Below, one piece after another: positions 1 through 7,453 of a stretch of 64,000 nucleotides of DNA (the stretch's first letter is position 1; the number at the start of each line of letters is the position of its first letter). The notes below the pieces were generated by a model that was not told where the DNA came from, did no database searches, and saw only the letters and a program-made list of their open reading frames with translations. Both the position numbers and the translations under genes were made by a program. This stretch comes from Nocardia rhizosphaerihabitans (lineage in GTDB: Bacteria; Actinomycetota; Actinomycetes; Mycobacteriales; Mycobacteriaceae): the NCBI RefSeq assembly GCF_014646295.1, contig NZ_BMNE01000002.1:250595-314594 (forward strand). Direction: 5' to 3'.

Positions 1-142
1 GGCAGGCATAGCGACTGCGATTCAGTAGATGGACGACAACTCGCACTGCGGTCCGGACGGCGGCGGTCGGGCGCTTGCTCGCAGCTATCGTGCGCGGCCG
101 GACCCGGATCGGCAACTCGGGTCCGCCGCGACAACAACTCGT
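1..142. other. window edge, no assignable gene
   Basis: No reading frame here has recognisable protein similarity. One forward frame stops at 26-28, so the first bases could be the last codons of a gene entering from the left, but too little is present to say. The rest is the 3' flank of the leftward VOC gene that ends at 143. Confidence 0.4.
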
Positions 143-535
143 TCATTCCGCCGACCAGCGCGGATCCCGCCGGATCGGATGTTCGGCAGGAACCTGTACC
201 AGGACGATCGCCACACCGTCCGGGTCGCGCACCCACATCTCCCACAGGCCCCATGATTCGAGCACCGGCGCGCGCTCGATCGCAATTCCCTTCAGCGCCA
301 ACTCCGCCGCCGCGTCGGCCACATCGCGGACCTGCAGCCAGATCGCGCCGTCGAAGCGGCCCGGCTCCCCGCTGCCGCCGTGCCCGGCGACCTCGAGCAG
401 CCCCTGCCCGGCGTAGAACACCGTGCCGCCCGGATACTCCCGCGCGATAGCCAGCCCGAGGCCGTCCCGGTAGAACGCCAGCGTGGTGGCATAGTCGCTG
501 GGCCGCACGATGATCCGGCTGTTGAGAATTTCCAT
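143..535 (-). CDS. VOC (glyoxalase/dioxygenase) superfamily protein
   Basis: A 130-residue single-domain member of the vicinal oxygen chelate superfamily. The N-terminal strand-helix (ILNSRIIVRPSDYATTLAFY), the central GTVFYAGQGLLEVAG strand and the C-terminal EMWVRDPDGVAIVLVQ strand are typical of glyoxalase-like folds; proteins this size usually dimerise around a metal site. The ATG at 535 lies 16 bases beyond the menB stop on the same strand, so the two are probably co-transcribed. In M. tuberculosis a similar gene (Rv0546c) also follows menB. The substrate cannot be read from sequence, and glyoxalase I activity is only one possibility. Confidence 0.85.
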   Translation of the reverse strand: MEILNSRIIVRPSDYATTLAFYRDGLGLAIAREYPGGTVFYAGQGLLEVAGHGGSGEPGRFDGAIWLQVRDVADAAAELALKGIAIERAPVLESWGLWEMWVRDPDGVAIVLVQVPAEHPIRRDPRWSAE

Positions 536-551
536 GGACCTGCCCGTCTAC

Positions 552-1445
552 TCAGAAGTACCAGGGGTAGGGCGCCCAGTCGGGCTTGCGCTTCTCCAGG
601 AACGCGTCGCGGCCCTCGACCGCTTCGTCGGTCATGTACGCCATCCTGGTCGCCTCGCCCGCGAAGAGCTGCTGGCCGACCAGGCCGTCGTCGAGCAGGT
701 TGAACGCATACTTCAGCATCCGTTGGGCCTGCGGCGATTTGCCGTTGATGTCGGCGGTCCACTCCAGCGCGACGTTCTCCAGCTCGTCGTGGTCGACGAC
801 CTTGTTCACCGCGCCCATCTGGTGCATCTCCTCGGCCGTGTACGGCCTGCCCAGGAAGAAGATCTCGCGGGCGAACTTCTGCCCGACCATCTTCGCCAGA
901 TACGCGCTGCCGTAACCACCGTCGAACGAGCCGACATCGGCGTCGGTCTGCTTGAACCGCGCGTGCTCGCGCGAGGCCAGCGTCAGATCGCACACGACGT
1001 GCAGGCTGTGCCCGCCGCCCGCGGCCCAGCCGTTGACCAGCGCGATGACGACCTTGGGCATGAAGCGGATCAGCCGCTGTACTTCGAGGATGTGCAGCCT
1101 GCCCGCGCGCGCGGTGTCGACGGTGTCGGCGGTCTCGCCGTCGGCGTACTGGTAGCCGTTGCGGCCGCGAATGCGCTGGTCACCGCCGGAGCAGAACGCC
1201 CAGCCGCCGTCCTTCGGACTCGGCCCGTTGCCGGTGAGCAGCACCGCGCCGACATCCGATGACATCCGCGCGTGATCGAGCGCGCGGTAGAGCTCGTCGA
1301 CGGTGTGCGGGCGGAACGCGTTGCGGACCTCGGGCCGGTCGAACGCCACCCGCACCGTGCCCTGCTCGATATGTCGGTGGTAGGTGATGTCGGTCAGGTC
1401 CTCGAACCCGGGGACGGGCCGCCACAGCTTCGGATCGAAAGTCAC
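552..1445 (-). CDS. menB: 1,4-dihydroxy-2-naphthoyl-CoA synthase
   Basis: Crotonase-family enzyme that closes the second ring of the menaquinone head group, converting o-succinylbenzoyl-CoA to 1,4-dihydroxy-2-naphthoyl-CoA in the cytoplasm. The 297-residue product carries the oxyanion-hole stretch AFCSGGDQRIRG, the GWAAGGGHSLH motif, the TDADVGSFDGGYGSAYLA active-site loop and the C-terminal WAPYPWYF, all as in mycobacterial MenB. The frame stays open far upstream, but similarity begins at VTFDPKLW, so I place the start at the GTG ending at 1445; this leaves about 140 bases to the divergent gene at 1587. The VOC gene follows 16 bases downstream. No menC or menE is linked here. Confidence 0.95.
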   Translation of the reverse strand: MTFDPKLWRPVPGFEDLTDITYHRHIEQGTVRVAFDRPEVRNAFRPHTVDELYRALDHARMSSDVGAVLLTGNGPSPKDGGWAFCSGGDQRIRGRNGYQYADGETADTVDTARAGRLHILEVQRLIRFMPKVVIALVNGWAAGGGHSLHVVCDLTLASREHARFKQTDADVGSFDGGYGSAYLAKMVGQKFAREIFFLGRPYTAEEMHQMGAVNKVVDHDELENVALEWTADINGKSPQAQRMLKYAFNLLDDGLVGQQLFAGEATRMAYMTDEAVEGRDAFLEKRKPDWAPYPWYF

Positions 1446-1538
1446 GACCCTGATTATTGCCCTACCGTCCGGCGGGCCGGTACGAGGTCGTAACACCGCA
1501 GCTCGAGCGGTCGCCGCGTGTTTCGCCGACCCGATGCG

Positions 1539-1544
1539 TATAGT
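1539..1544 (+). promoter_or_regulatory. candidate -10 element for the 1587 gene
   Basis: TATAGT, a near-consensus -10 hexamer, lies about 43 bases before the GTG at 1587, in the divergent interval between menB and this gene. The -35 region is unclear. Confidence 0.4.
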
Positions 1545-1586
1545 TGCGGCTGCTCGTTCAACGAACCGATCCGGAGGAACCTGAAA

Positions 1587-2033
1587 GTGGTTGCAGCGCT
1601 GTCTGAATCCCTGCTCGACGACACCAAGCGTTCGGCTTTCCTTGCCGACGCCGTCGAGGTTCTCGACGCCGAGGTCTCGGACAAAGGTGGTGCGTCCGGC
1701 CTGGCGGTGAAGGGTGGCTACGCGGCGGTCAAGAAGATCAGCCCGACCATCGTTCCCGACGCGCTGGCGTCGCTGGCGCCGAAGCTGCTCGATCAGCTCC
1801 AGCCGTACTGGGCCGAATTCACCGCCTCGGGTGCCGGCACCTTCGCCGACCTGCTGACCGCGAAGTCCGACGAGGTCGCCGAGTCGCTGCTGGCCGTGAC
1901 CGACGCCCGCGCCGAGTCGTCGAGCCGTCCCGCCCTGCAGAAGGTGTACTCCTCGATGCGTGGTTCGGCCAAGAAGCACGTCGTCGAGGCCCTGCCGCGC
2001 GTGGGCGACCTGGTGCAGAAGCACGCGGGCTGA
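1587..2033 (+). CDS. conserved actinobacterial protein of unknown function
   Basis: A 148-residue, probably cytoplasmic, mostly helical protein with no signal peptide or membrane segment. It begins VVAALSESLLDDTKRSAF and ends RVGDLVQKHAG. GTG at 1587 is chosen because GGAGG lies about ten bases upstream; an ATG at 1518 in frame has no such site. M. tuberculosis has a short unknown gene (Rv0543c) close to its menB, and this may be the counterpart, but I cannot confirm that. The gene is divergent from menB and followed by a strong terminator, so it is probably a single-gene unit. Confidence 0.75.
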   Translation: MVAALSESLLDDTKRSAFLADAVEVLDAEVSDKGGASGLAVKGGYAAVKKISPTIVPDALASLAPKLLDQLQPYWAEFTASGAGTFADLLTAKSDEVAESLLAVTDARAESSSRPALQKVYSSMRGSAKKHVVEALPRVGDLVQKHAG

Positions 2034-2074
2034 GTCCCATGGTGGGGTAGCCCCCGCAAGTATCGTCGGCGAGA

Positions 2075-2110
2075 GGCCGGTGCGGTTCGTTCGAACCGCA
2101 CCGGCCTTTT
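2075..2110 (+). terminator. rho-independent terminator
   Basis: A perfect 15-bp inverted repeat (2075-2089 with 2092-2106) closed by a two-base centre and followed by TTTT ends the transcript of the 1587 gene. Confidence 0.9.
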
Positions 2111-2417
2111 GCGTGCCGGAGTGACCACACTCACGTCACGGGCTGCCGCGCGGGCGCGGCCACGCAGATTCCCGGTCGCGGGTAAATTCCGCGCTGCGAG
2201 GTGTGAGCCATCGCACCCCATACGTGAACGGCAGGGAAAGTGCGGGTTGCCGTCAATTCCTCGCCGGAAGCGAACGCAGCGAACGATTGGCTATCGCCGC
2301 ACCGGATCGATTACCTTGCCAATCGAGCGGATTTCGGAAAGAGATATTCCCGAAATAGTCCTTCCGCTCGGTACGGACGTTAAAGACTGCATTGCGCAGG
2401 TCGAAAGGAAGTCGATC

Positions 2418-2696
2418 ATGATCTCTCGCAAGACTCTCGCCGCCGCCGGTGTCACCGCTGCCGCCGCTGTCATGTTCTTCGGCCCGGCCGTCGCCAGCGC
2501 CGACACGGGTTCGGCCACCGGTTCTGCCGAGCTCGCCGAGCTGTCCACCGGCTCGGCCGGCGTGCTCAGCGGTTCGGCCGCCGGCTCCAGCGTGCTCGAG
2601 TCGGGCAGCGGCGCGATCGACAGCGGCACCTCCGCGATCGTCAACATCATCGAGGCGATCACCGGTATCCAGGAACTCACCGCGCCTGCCGCGTGA
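2418..2696 (+). CDS. small secreted Ser/Gly-rich protein
   Basis: A 92-residue exported protein. Residues 1-28 form a Sec signal peptide: MISRK, an Ala-rich hydrophobic core with VMFFGPAV, and an ASA-D cleavage site. The mature part is only about 64 residues, rich in Ser, Gly and Ala, with repeated GSA/GSG units (TGSATGSAELAEL, GVLSGSAAGSS, ESGSGAIDSG), and ends in a hydrophobic IVNIIEAITGIQELTAP segment. There are no cysteines. ATG at 2418 is preceded by GAAAGGAAG. It stands alone between two terminators. Small alanine-led secreted proteins of this kind are common in Nocardia; I do not recognise a function. Confidence 0.8.
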   Translation: MISRKTLAAAGVTAAAAVMFFGPAVASADTGSATGSAELAELSTGSAGVLSGSAAGSSVLESGSGAIDSGTSAIVNIIEAITGIQELTAPAA

Positions 2697-2739
2697 CCTG
2701 ATCGAGCACACCGACCTGCTCCTTCGAGATGGTCTCGAG

Positions 2740-2780
2740 ATCTGGCGACGGGCCCGAAACCCGTCGCCAGATTTCTTTTC
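2740..2780 (+). terminator. rho-independent terminator
   Basis: A 13-bp perfect stem (2740-2752 with 2760-2772), a seven-base loop and a T-rich tail (TTTCTTTTC) end the small secreted protein transcript. Confidence 0.9.
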
Positions 2781-2954
2781 GTTTGTATTCCTTTTGCACT
2801 CTTGTGAATACCGGGAATTGTTGATCTAGCTATCGGGTAGAACCCGCCTGTGACGGCTCCGGCGGCGTCGACGACAGCGCGCAACTCGGCGCGGTGACGC
2901 AGACAACGCGGGCCGGGGGCAGACGGGTGTGCCCCCGTCTGACACTCTGGGATT

Positions 2955-4586
2955 GTGAATCCGTCAACTGCGCAGGCACGAGTGGTCGTCGACGAGCTCG
3001 TGCGCGGCGGCGTCCGCGAGGTGGTGCTGTGCCCCGGATCGCGTAATGCCCCACTGGCCTTCGCGCTGCAGGCGGCGGACGCGGCGGGGCAGCTACGGCT
3101 GCACATGCGCATCGACGAGCGCACCGCGGGCTTCCTCGCGGTCGGGCTCGCGGTGTCGTCCGGGCGCCCTGTCCCGGTCGTGATGACCTCGGGCACCGCC
3201 GTGGCCAACCTCGGGCCCGCGGTGCTGGAAGCCAACTACGCGCGGGTGCCGTTGATCGTCGTCAGCGCGAACCGGCCCTACGAGATGCTCGGCACCGGCG
3301 CCAATCAGACGGTCGAGCAGCTCGGGCTGTTCGGCAGCCAGGTCCGCGCCACCATCAGCCTCGGGCTCGCCGAAGCCGAGGCGGGCGAGTCGGCGTATCC
3401 ACGCCAGAACAGCGTGTGGCGCTCCTCGGTGTGCCGGGTGCTCGCCGCGGCGCGCGGAACCCGTTCCGGCAACGCCGGTCCGGTGCAGTTCGACATCCCG
3501 CTACGCGAGCCGCTGGTTCCCGAGCTGTCCGACGATCCGCTGCCCGCGGGCCGCGACGACGAACGGCCGTGGACCTCAACCCAGTACGCCACCCTCGACG
3601 TGCCGCTCGACATCGACCTCACGCCCGATACCGTGGTTATCTCCGGGCACGGCGCGCGGTTGCTGCCCGAACTCGCCGAGCTGCCGACGGTGGCCGAGCC
3701 GACGGCGCCGATGCACGGTCCCGCCCTGCATCCGCTCGCACTGTCGCTGCTCAAGCCGACGCAGGCGATCATCACCGGCCGCCCGACCCTGCACCGTCAG
3801 GTCTCGAAGGTGCTCGCCGATCCGAATGTCATCGTCTTCGCGCTGACCACCGGCCCGCGCTGGCCCGATGTCTCCGGCAATGTCGTCGGCACCGGCACCC
3901 GCGCGGTGACCACCGGCGCCCCGCGCCCGGAGTGGCTGGCCCGCTGTACCGAGCTGAACCGGCAGGCGCAGTCGGTGGTGCGGGACGAACTGTCGGCGCA
4001 CCCGAAGGCGACCGGCCTGCATGTGGCCGCCGTCGTCATGGACGCGCTGCGCGAGGGCGATCAGCTGCTGCTCGGCGCCTCGAACCCGGTCCGCGACGCG
4101 GCGCTGGTCTCGCATCCGCGGCCCGGCGTGCGGGTGCTGTCCAACCGCGGTGTCGCCGGGATCGACGGCACCGTCTCCGGCGCGGTCGGCGCCGCGCTGG
4201 CCCACCCCGGCCGCACCGTCGCCCTGATGGGCGACCTGACCTTCCTGCACGACGCGTCGGGCCTGCTGATCGGGCGCGGGGAACCGCGCCCGGACAACCT
4301 CACGATCGTCGTCGCCAACGACGACGGCGGCGGTATCTTCGAACTGCTCGAACAGGGCGACCCGCAGTACGCCGGCGTCTTCGAGCGGGTCTTCGGCACA
4401 CCGCACGGCATGGATCTGGCCGCGCTGTGCGCCGCCTACCGGATCCCGCACCGCCAGGTCGACCCCGACGAGCTGGCTGTCGAGCTGGTCGGCGACGCGC
4501 ACGGACTGCGCGTGCTCGAGGTCGCGACCGAGCGCTCCAGCCTGCGCGAACTGCACGCGACCGTCCGGGCGAAGATCGCGGGCTGA
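2955..4586 (+). CDS. menD: 2-succinyl-5-enolpyruvyl-6-hydroxy-3-cyclohexene-1-carboxylate synthase
   Basis: Thiamine-diphosphate enzyme that joins 2-oxoglutarate to isochorismate, the first committed step to menaquinone. The 543-residue length is usual for MenD. The N-terminal PYR domain shows [20 protein letters not shown] and the [14 protein letters not shown] segment with the conserved Glu. The C-terminal PP domain has the cofactor motif [11 protein letters not shown] through [14 protein letters not shown]. It starts with GTG at 2955. It is monocistronic in this orientation, with a convergent small gene ending 5 bases after its stop, and the neighbouring men genes are on the opposite strand. 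Confidence 0.96.
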   Translation: MNPSTAQARVVVDELVRGGVREVVLCPGSRNAPLAFALQAADAAGQLRLHMRIDERTAGFLAVGLAVSSGRPVPVVMTSGTAVANLGPAVLEANYARVPLIVVSANRPYEMLGTGANQTVEQLGLFGSQVRATISLGLAEAEAGESAYPRQNSVWRSSVCRVLAAARGTRSGNAGPVQFDIPLREPLVPELSDDPLPAGRDDERPWTSTQYATLDVPLDIDLTPDTVVISGHGARLLPELAELPTVAEPTAPMHGPALHPLALSLLKPTQAIITGRPTLHRQVSKVLADPNVIVFALTTGPRWPDVSGNVVGTGTRAVTTGAPRPEWLARCTELNRQAQSVVRDELSAHPKATGLHVAAVVMDALREGDQLLLGASNPVRDAALVSHPRPGVRVLSNRGVAGIDGTVSGAVGAALAHPGRTVALMGDLTFLHDASGLLIGRGEPRPDNLTIVVANDDGGGIFELLEQGDPQYAGVFERVFGTPHGMDLAALCAAYRIPHRQVDPDELAVELVGDAHGLRVLEVATERSSLRELHATVRAKIAG

Positions 4587-4590
4587 GCGC

Positions 4591-4836
4591 CTACTGCTCC
4601 TCGTCCTCGACGAACTCGTCGTCGAACGGGACGGGGATGGTCTGCTCGATCACGTCGGCGGGGTTCGCGGTGAAGGCATCGCGGTCGACATTGGCCGCCA
4701 TCTGATCGGAGTAGTCGGCGGCATCGGAGAAGGCGGGGTCGTCGGGGTCGTCGGCGGTGAAGGCCGTCTGTTCCTGTTCGATCCGATCGGCCTCGGGGAC
4801 CTCGTCCAGCGGTCGGGCGGCTTCGTAGTCGATCAT
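4591..4836 (-). CDS. small acidic protein of unknown function
   Basis: An 81-residue, strongly acidic soluble protein (MIDYEAARPLDEVPEADR to DDEFVEDEEQ), with no membrane segment or signal peptide. It contains repeated Asp/Glu-Pro-Ala patches (ADDPDDPAFSDAADYSD). ATG at 4836 is supported by a GAGGAG site seven bases upstream; the frame continues upstream to 4887 without such a site. The stop is 5 bases from the menD stop, so the two genes converge. I do not recognise a family; the low complexity suggests a largely disordered protein. Confidence 0.65.
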   Translation of the reverse strand: MIDYEAARPLDEVPEADRIEQEQTAFTADDPDDPAFSDAADYSDQMAANVDRDAFTANPADVIEQTIPVPFDDEFVEDEEQ

Positions 4837-4994
4837 CGGTGCTCCTCGGTCGTCGCCTCGCACGTATGTCGCTGATCGTTGCGTCATCCAGCGTGCGCCG
4901 ATTCGGCCCGCTCGGCAACCCGCGCGCCGATGAGATCACAGCGCTCGGTCCGTCTGTATCGGTATAGGCAGTCCGTCCTCGCCCAGGAGCGCAC

Positions 4995-5594
4995 ATGGAA
5001 CCGCAGTTCGACTTCGCCCCCGCCGCCCACACGCTCGCCACCGTCGTCGCCGGAATCGCCGACGATCAGCTCGCCGCGCCGACGCCGTGCGTGGACACCG
5101 CCGTGGGGACGCTGCTCTCGCACGTCGTCGGGCTGACCGAGGCGTTTCGGCAGGCCGCGACCAAGGAGTCCGACGGCCGGTCCGCGCCGCCCAGCCTCGA
5201 CGACCCGCTGCCCGCCGACTGGCGCACCCTGATCCCCGCGCGGCTCGACGCGCTGACCGCCGCCTGGCGGGTGCCCGAGGCCTGGGACGGTGACGCCGAG
5301 GCCGGTGGCGTCGTGCTGCCCGCCGCGGTCATGGCGATGGTTGCTCTCGACGAGGTCACCATCCACGCCTGGGATCTGGCGGTCGCCACCGGGCAGTCCG
5401 TGACGATCGATCCGGGCTATCTGCCGATCCTGCACGAATTCCTGCGCGACACCGACCCGTCCGGCACGCCCGGTCTGTTCGGCCCGGTGGTCGCCGTTCC
5501 CGACGACGCGCCCGCCTTCGAGCGCGTGCTGGGCCTCACCGGTCGCGACCCCGGCTGGCGGCCGACTGTGAACGCAGCGGACCGCCGGGTTTGA
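4995..5594 (+). CDS. TIGR03086-type DinB/mycothiol-dependent metalloprotein-like protein
   Basis: A 199-residue member of the actinobacterial DinB/MDMPI-like family. The N-terminal helix pair with DDQLAAPTPCVDTAVGTLLSHVVG and the later VALDEVTIHAWDLAVATGQ block carry the family pattern, including the metal-binding His of the HAWDLA motif. Relatives are thought to be mycothiol-linked or metal-binding enzymes, but substrates are unknown for most. ATG at 4995 follows a CCAGGAG site. It sits between convergent and divergent neighbours and is probably transcribed alone. Assignment to the family is firm; the biochemical role is not. Confidence 0.8.
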   Translation: MEPQFDFAPAAHTLATVVAGIADDQLAAPTPCVDTAVGTLLSHVVGLTEAFRQAATKESDGRSAPPSLDDPLPADWRTLIPARLDALTAAWRVPEAWDGDAEAGGVVLPAAVMAMVALDEVTIHAWDLAVATGQSVTIDPGYLPILHEFLRDTDPSGTPGLFGPVVAVPDDAPAFERVLGLTGRDPGWRPTVNAADRRV

Positions 5595-5714
5595 CACGGC
5601 CGCAACCCGTTAGCCGTTCGACCTGGGGCATGGGCGGCAGGGGCTTCCTGACCGCGGCCGAATTCACCGGGCCCGCACCGCATCCGGTGGGCGAATTCGT
5701 CTCGAAGTAGGCGC

Positions 5715-6326
5715 TCAGCGGACGAAGGTGCCGCCGATCGCGGCGAGGGTGGCTGCCCTGGCCGACTGGTCGGCGGCGGCTTCGTCGATGGGGTCGCCGC
5801 TGGCGAGCAGCCGGTAGTACAGCGGGGCGGAGACCGCGGACAGGACCGCTCGCGCGTCGGTGCCCGGCGGCGCTTCGCCGCGCGCGACAGCGGCATCGAC
5901 GCAGGGCGCCCACTCGGTGAGCCGGGTGTCGTAGAAGGTGTGCAGCGCCGCGGCGGTGACCTCGTCGCAGGTGGCCGCGGCGATGACGGCACGGAACAGA
6001 TTGCCCTGCCGTTGGTCGGCGAGGGTCTTGGCCACCAGCCGGGCATTGGCCGTGAGGTCGTCGAGCAGGGTGCCGGTTTCGGTGCGCGGCAGCGACTGCT
6101 CGGCCATGTCGACGAGCAGGTCGGCGACCAGCCCCGCCGGGGTGCGCCAGCGGCGATAGACCGTGGTCTTGCCGACCCCGGCCGTCGCGGCGACCTCGGC
6201 CAGATCGAGGTGGGCGAAGCCGCGGTCAGCGAGCAGATCACCGGCGACCTGCAGGACGGACTCACGGACCCGGGCAGTGCGCCCACCTGGGCGAACAGAC
6301 CCCGGCCAGGCGACATCGTGATTCAT
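5715..6326 (-). CDS. TetR/AcrR family transcriptional regulator
   Basis: A 203-residue repressor of the TetR class. The N-terminal DNA-binding domain includes RESVLQVAGDLLADRGFAHL and the helix-turn-helix AGVGKTTVYRRW; the C-terminal half is an all-helical ligand domain of typical length. It is divergent from the aldo/keto reductase gene at 6409 with an 82-base gap holding a direct repeat, so it probably represses that gene and itself. ATG at 6326 has an AGGAG site about ten bases upstream. The inducer is unknown. Confidence 0.92.
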   Translation of the reverse strand: MNHDVAWPGSVRPGGRTARVRESVLQVAGDLLADRGFAHLDLAEVAATAGVGKTTVYRRWRTPAGLVADLLVDMAEQSLPRTETGTLLDDLTANARLVAKTLADQRQGNLFRAVIAAATCDEVTAAALHTFYDTRLTEWAPCVDAAVARGEAPPGTDARAVLSAVSAPLYYRLLASGDPIDEAAADQSARAATLAAIGGTFVR

Positions 6327-6392
6327 AACGGAACTCCTGTTTCATTTAGTGCGGATCGGGTGTACTGTCCGAAGTGTTAACGGAACTATAGA
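6326..6392. promoter_or_regulatory. candidate TetR operator/promoter region
   Basis: The ten-base sequence TAACGGAACT occurs twice in the same orientation, at 6326-6335 and 6378-6387, exactly 52 bases apart (about five helical turns). The second copy abuts a TATAGA hexamer at 6387-6392 that is a good -10 for the reductase; the first covers the start codon and leader of the regulator gene. This is the expected placement for a repressor controlling both genes. Confidence 0.45.
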
Positions 6393-6408
6393 CCCTTTAG
6401 GAGTTCTC

Positions 6409-7452
6409 ATGGAGTACCGGCGGCTCGGCGCATCGGGTCTGCTCGTTCCCGCGCTCGGTTTCGGCGCGGGCACCTTCGGCGGACGTGGCGCCCTGTTCAG
6501 TGCCTGGGGCGATACCGATGCGGCGCAGGCCAGGCGCCTGGTCGACATCAGCCTGGAGGCCGGTGTCACCCTGTTCGACACGGCCGACGTCTATTCCGAC
6601 GGCGCCTCGGAGGAGGTGCTCGGCGCGGCGATCAAGGGCAGACGCGAGCAGGTGCTGTTGTCGACCAAATCCGCCCTGCCGACAGGCCCTGGCCCGCACG
6701 AGGCCGGTGCAAGCCGGGCCAGGCTGATCCGAGCGGTCGACGCCTCCCTGCGTCGCCTCGGCACCGACTACCTCGACCTGTTCCAGCTACACGCCTTCGA
6801 CGCGGGCACCCCGCTGGCGGAAACCCTCACGGCCCTGGACGATCTCGTCCGCGCGGGCAAGATCCGCTACCTCGGCGTCTCCAACTTCGCCGGCTGGGAA
6901 CTGATGAAGGCGCTGGCCACCGCGGAGGAACTCGGCCTGGAAAAGCCTGTCGCGCACCAGGTCTACTACTCGCTCGTCGGCCGCGACTACGAATGGGAAC
7001 TGATGCCGCTCGGCGCGGATCAGGGTGTCGGCGCGGTCGTCTGGAGCCCGCTGGGCTGGGGCAGGCTCACCGGCAAAGTTCGTCGCGGCCAGCCGATTCC
7101 GGCGGGCAGCAGGCTGCACGAGACCGCGCAGGCAGGCCCGCCCGTCGACGACGAACACCTCTACGACATCGTCGACGTCCTCGATCGCATCGCCGCCGAC
7201 ACCGGCCGCAGCGTCCCGCAGATCGCTCTCAACTGGCTGCTCACCCGGCCGACCGTCGCCACCGTCCTGATCGGCGCCCGCAACGAGGAACAGCTGCGCC
7301 AGAACCTGGGCGCCGTCGGCTGGCAGCTCGATCCGGAACACGTGGCCGCCCTCGACGCGGCGAGCGCGACCACACCCCCGTACCCGTACTACCCGTACCA
7401 CCGGCTGCCGGACTTCACCCGGCTGAACCCGCCTGCCGTGCGGGCGGCGTGA
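6409..7452 (+). CDS. aldo/keto reductase
   Basis: A 347-residue NAD(P)H-dependent oxidoreductase with the aldo/keto reductase barrel. The catalytic tetrad can be read: Asp57 and Tyr62 in FDTADVY, the Lys in LLSTKSA and the His in LFQLHAFD. The C-terminal cofactor block includes TRPTVATVLIGARNEEQL. It resembles the YajO/voltage-gated-channel-beta-like subgroup, so the natural substrate is likely an aldehyde or ketone that cannot be named. ATG at 6409 follows TAGGAG. The divergent TetR gene is the probable controller. Confidence 0.92.
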   Translation: MEYRRLGASGLLVPALGFGAGTFGGRGALFSAWGDTDAAQARRLVDISLEAGVTLFDTADVYSDGASEEVLGAAIKGRREQVLLSTKSALPTGPGPHEAGASRARLIRAVDASLRRLGTDYLDLFQLHAFDAGTPLAETLTALDDLVRAGKIRYLGVSNFAGWELMKALATAEELGLEKPVAHQVYYSLVGRDYEWELMPLGADQGVGAVVWSPLGWGRLTGKVRRGQPIPAGSRLHETAQAGPPVDDEHLYDIVDVLDRIAADTGRSVPQIALNWLLTRPTVATVLIGARNEEQLRQNLGAVGWQLDPEHVAALDAASATTPPYPYYPYHRLPDFTRLNPPAVRAA

Positions 7453-7453
7453 G

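Noticed and set aside
1446..2024. N-terminal extension of menB by 193 residues
   Set aside because: MenB similarity begins at the GTG at 1445 and the extension is antisense to a separate gene with its own ribosome binding site.
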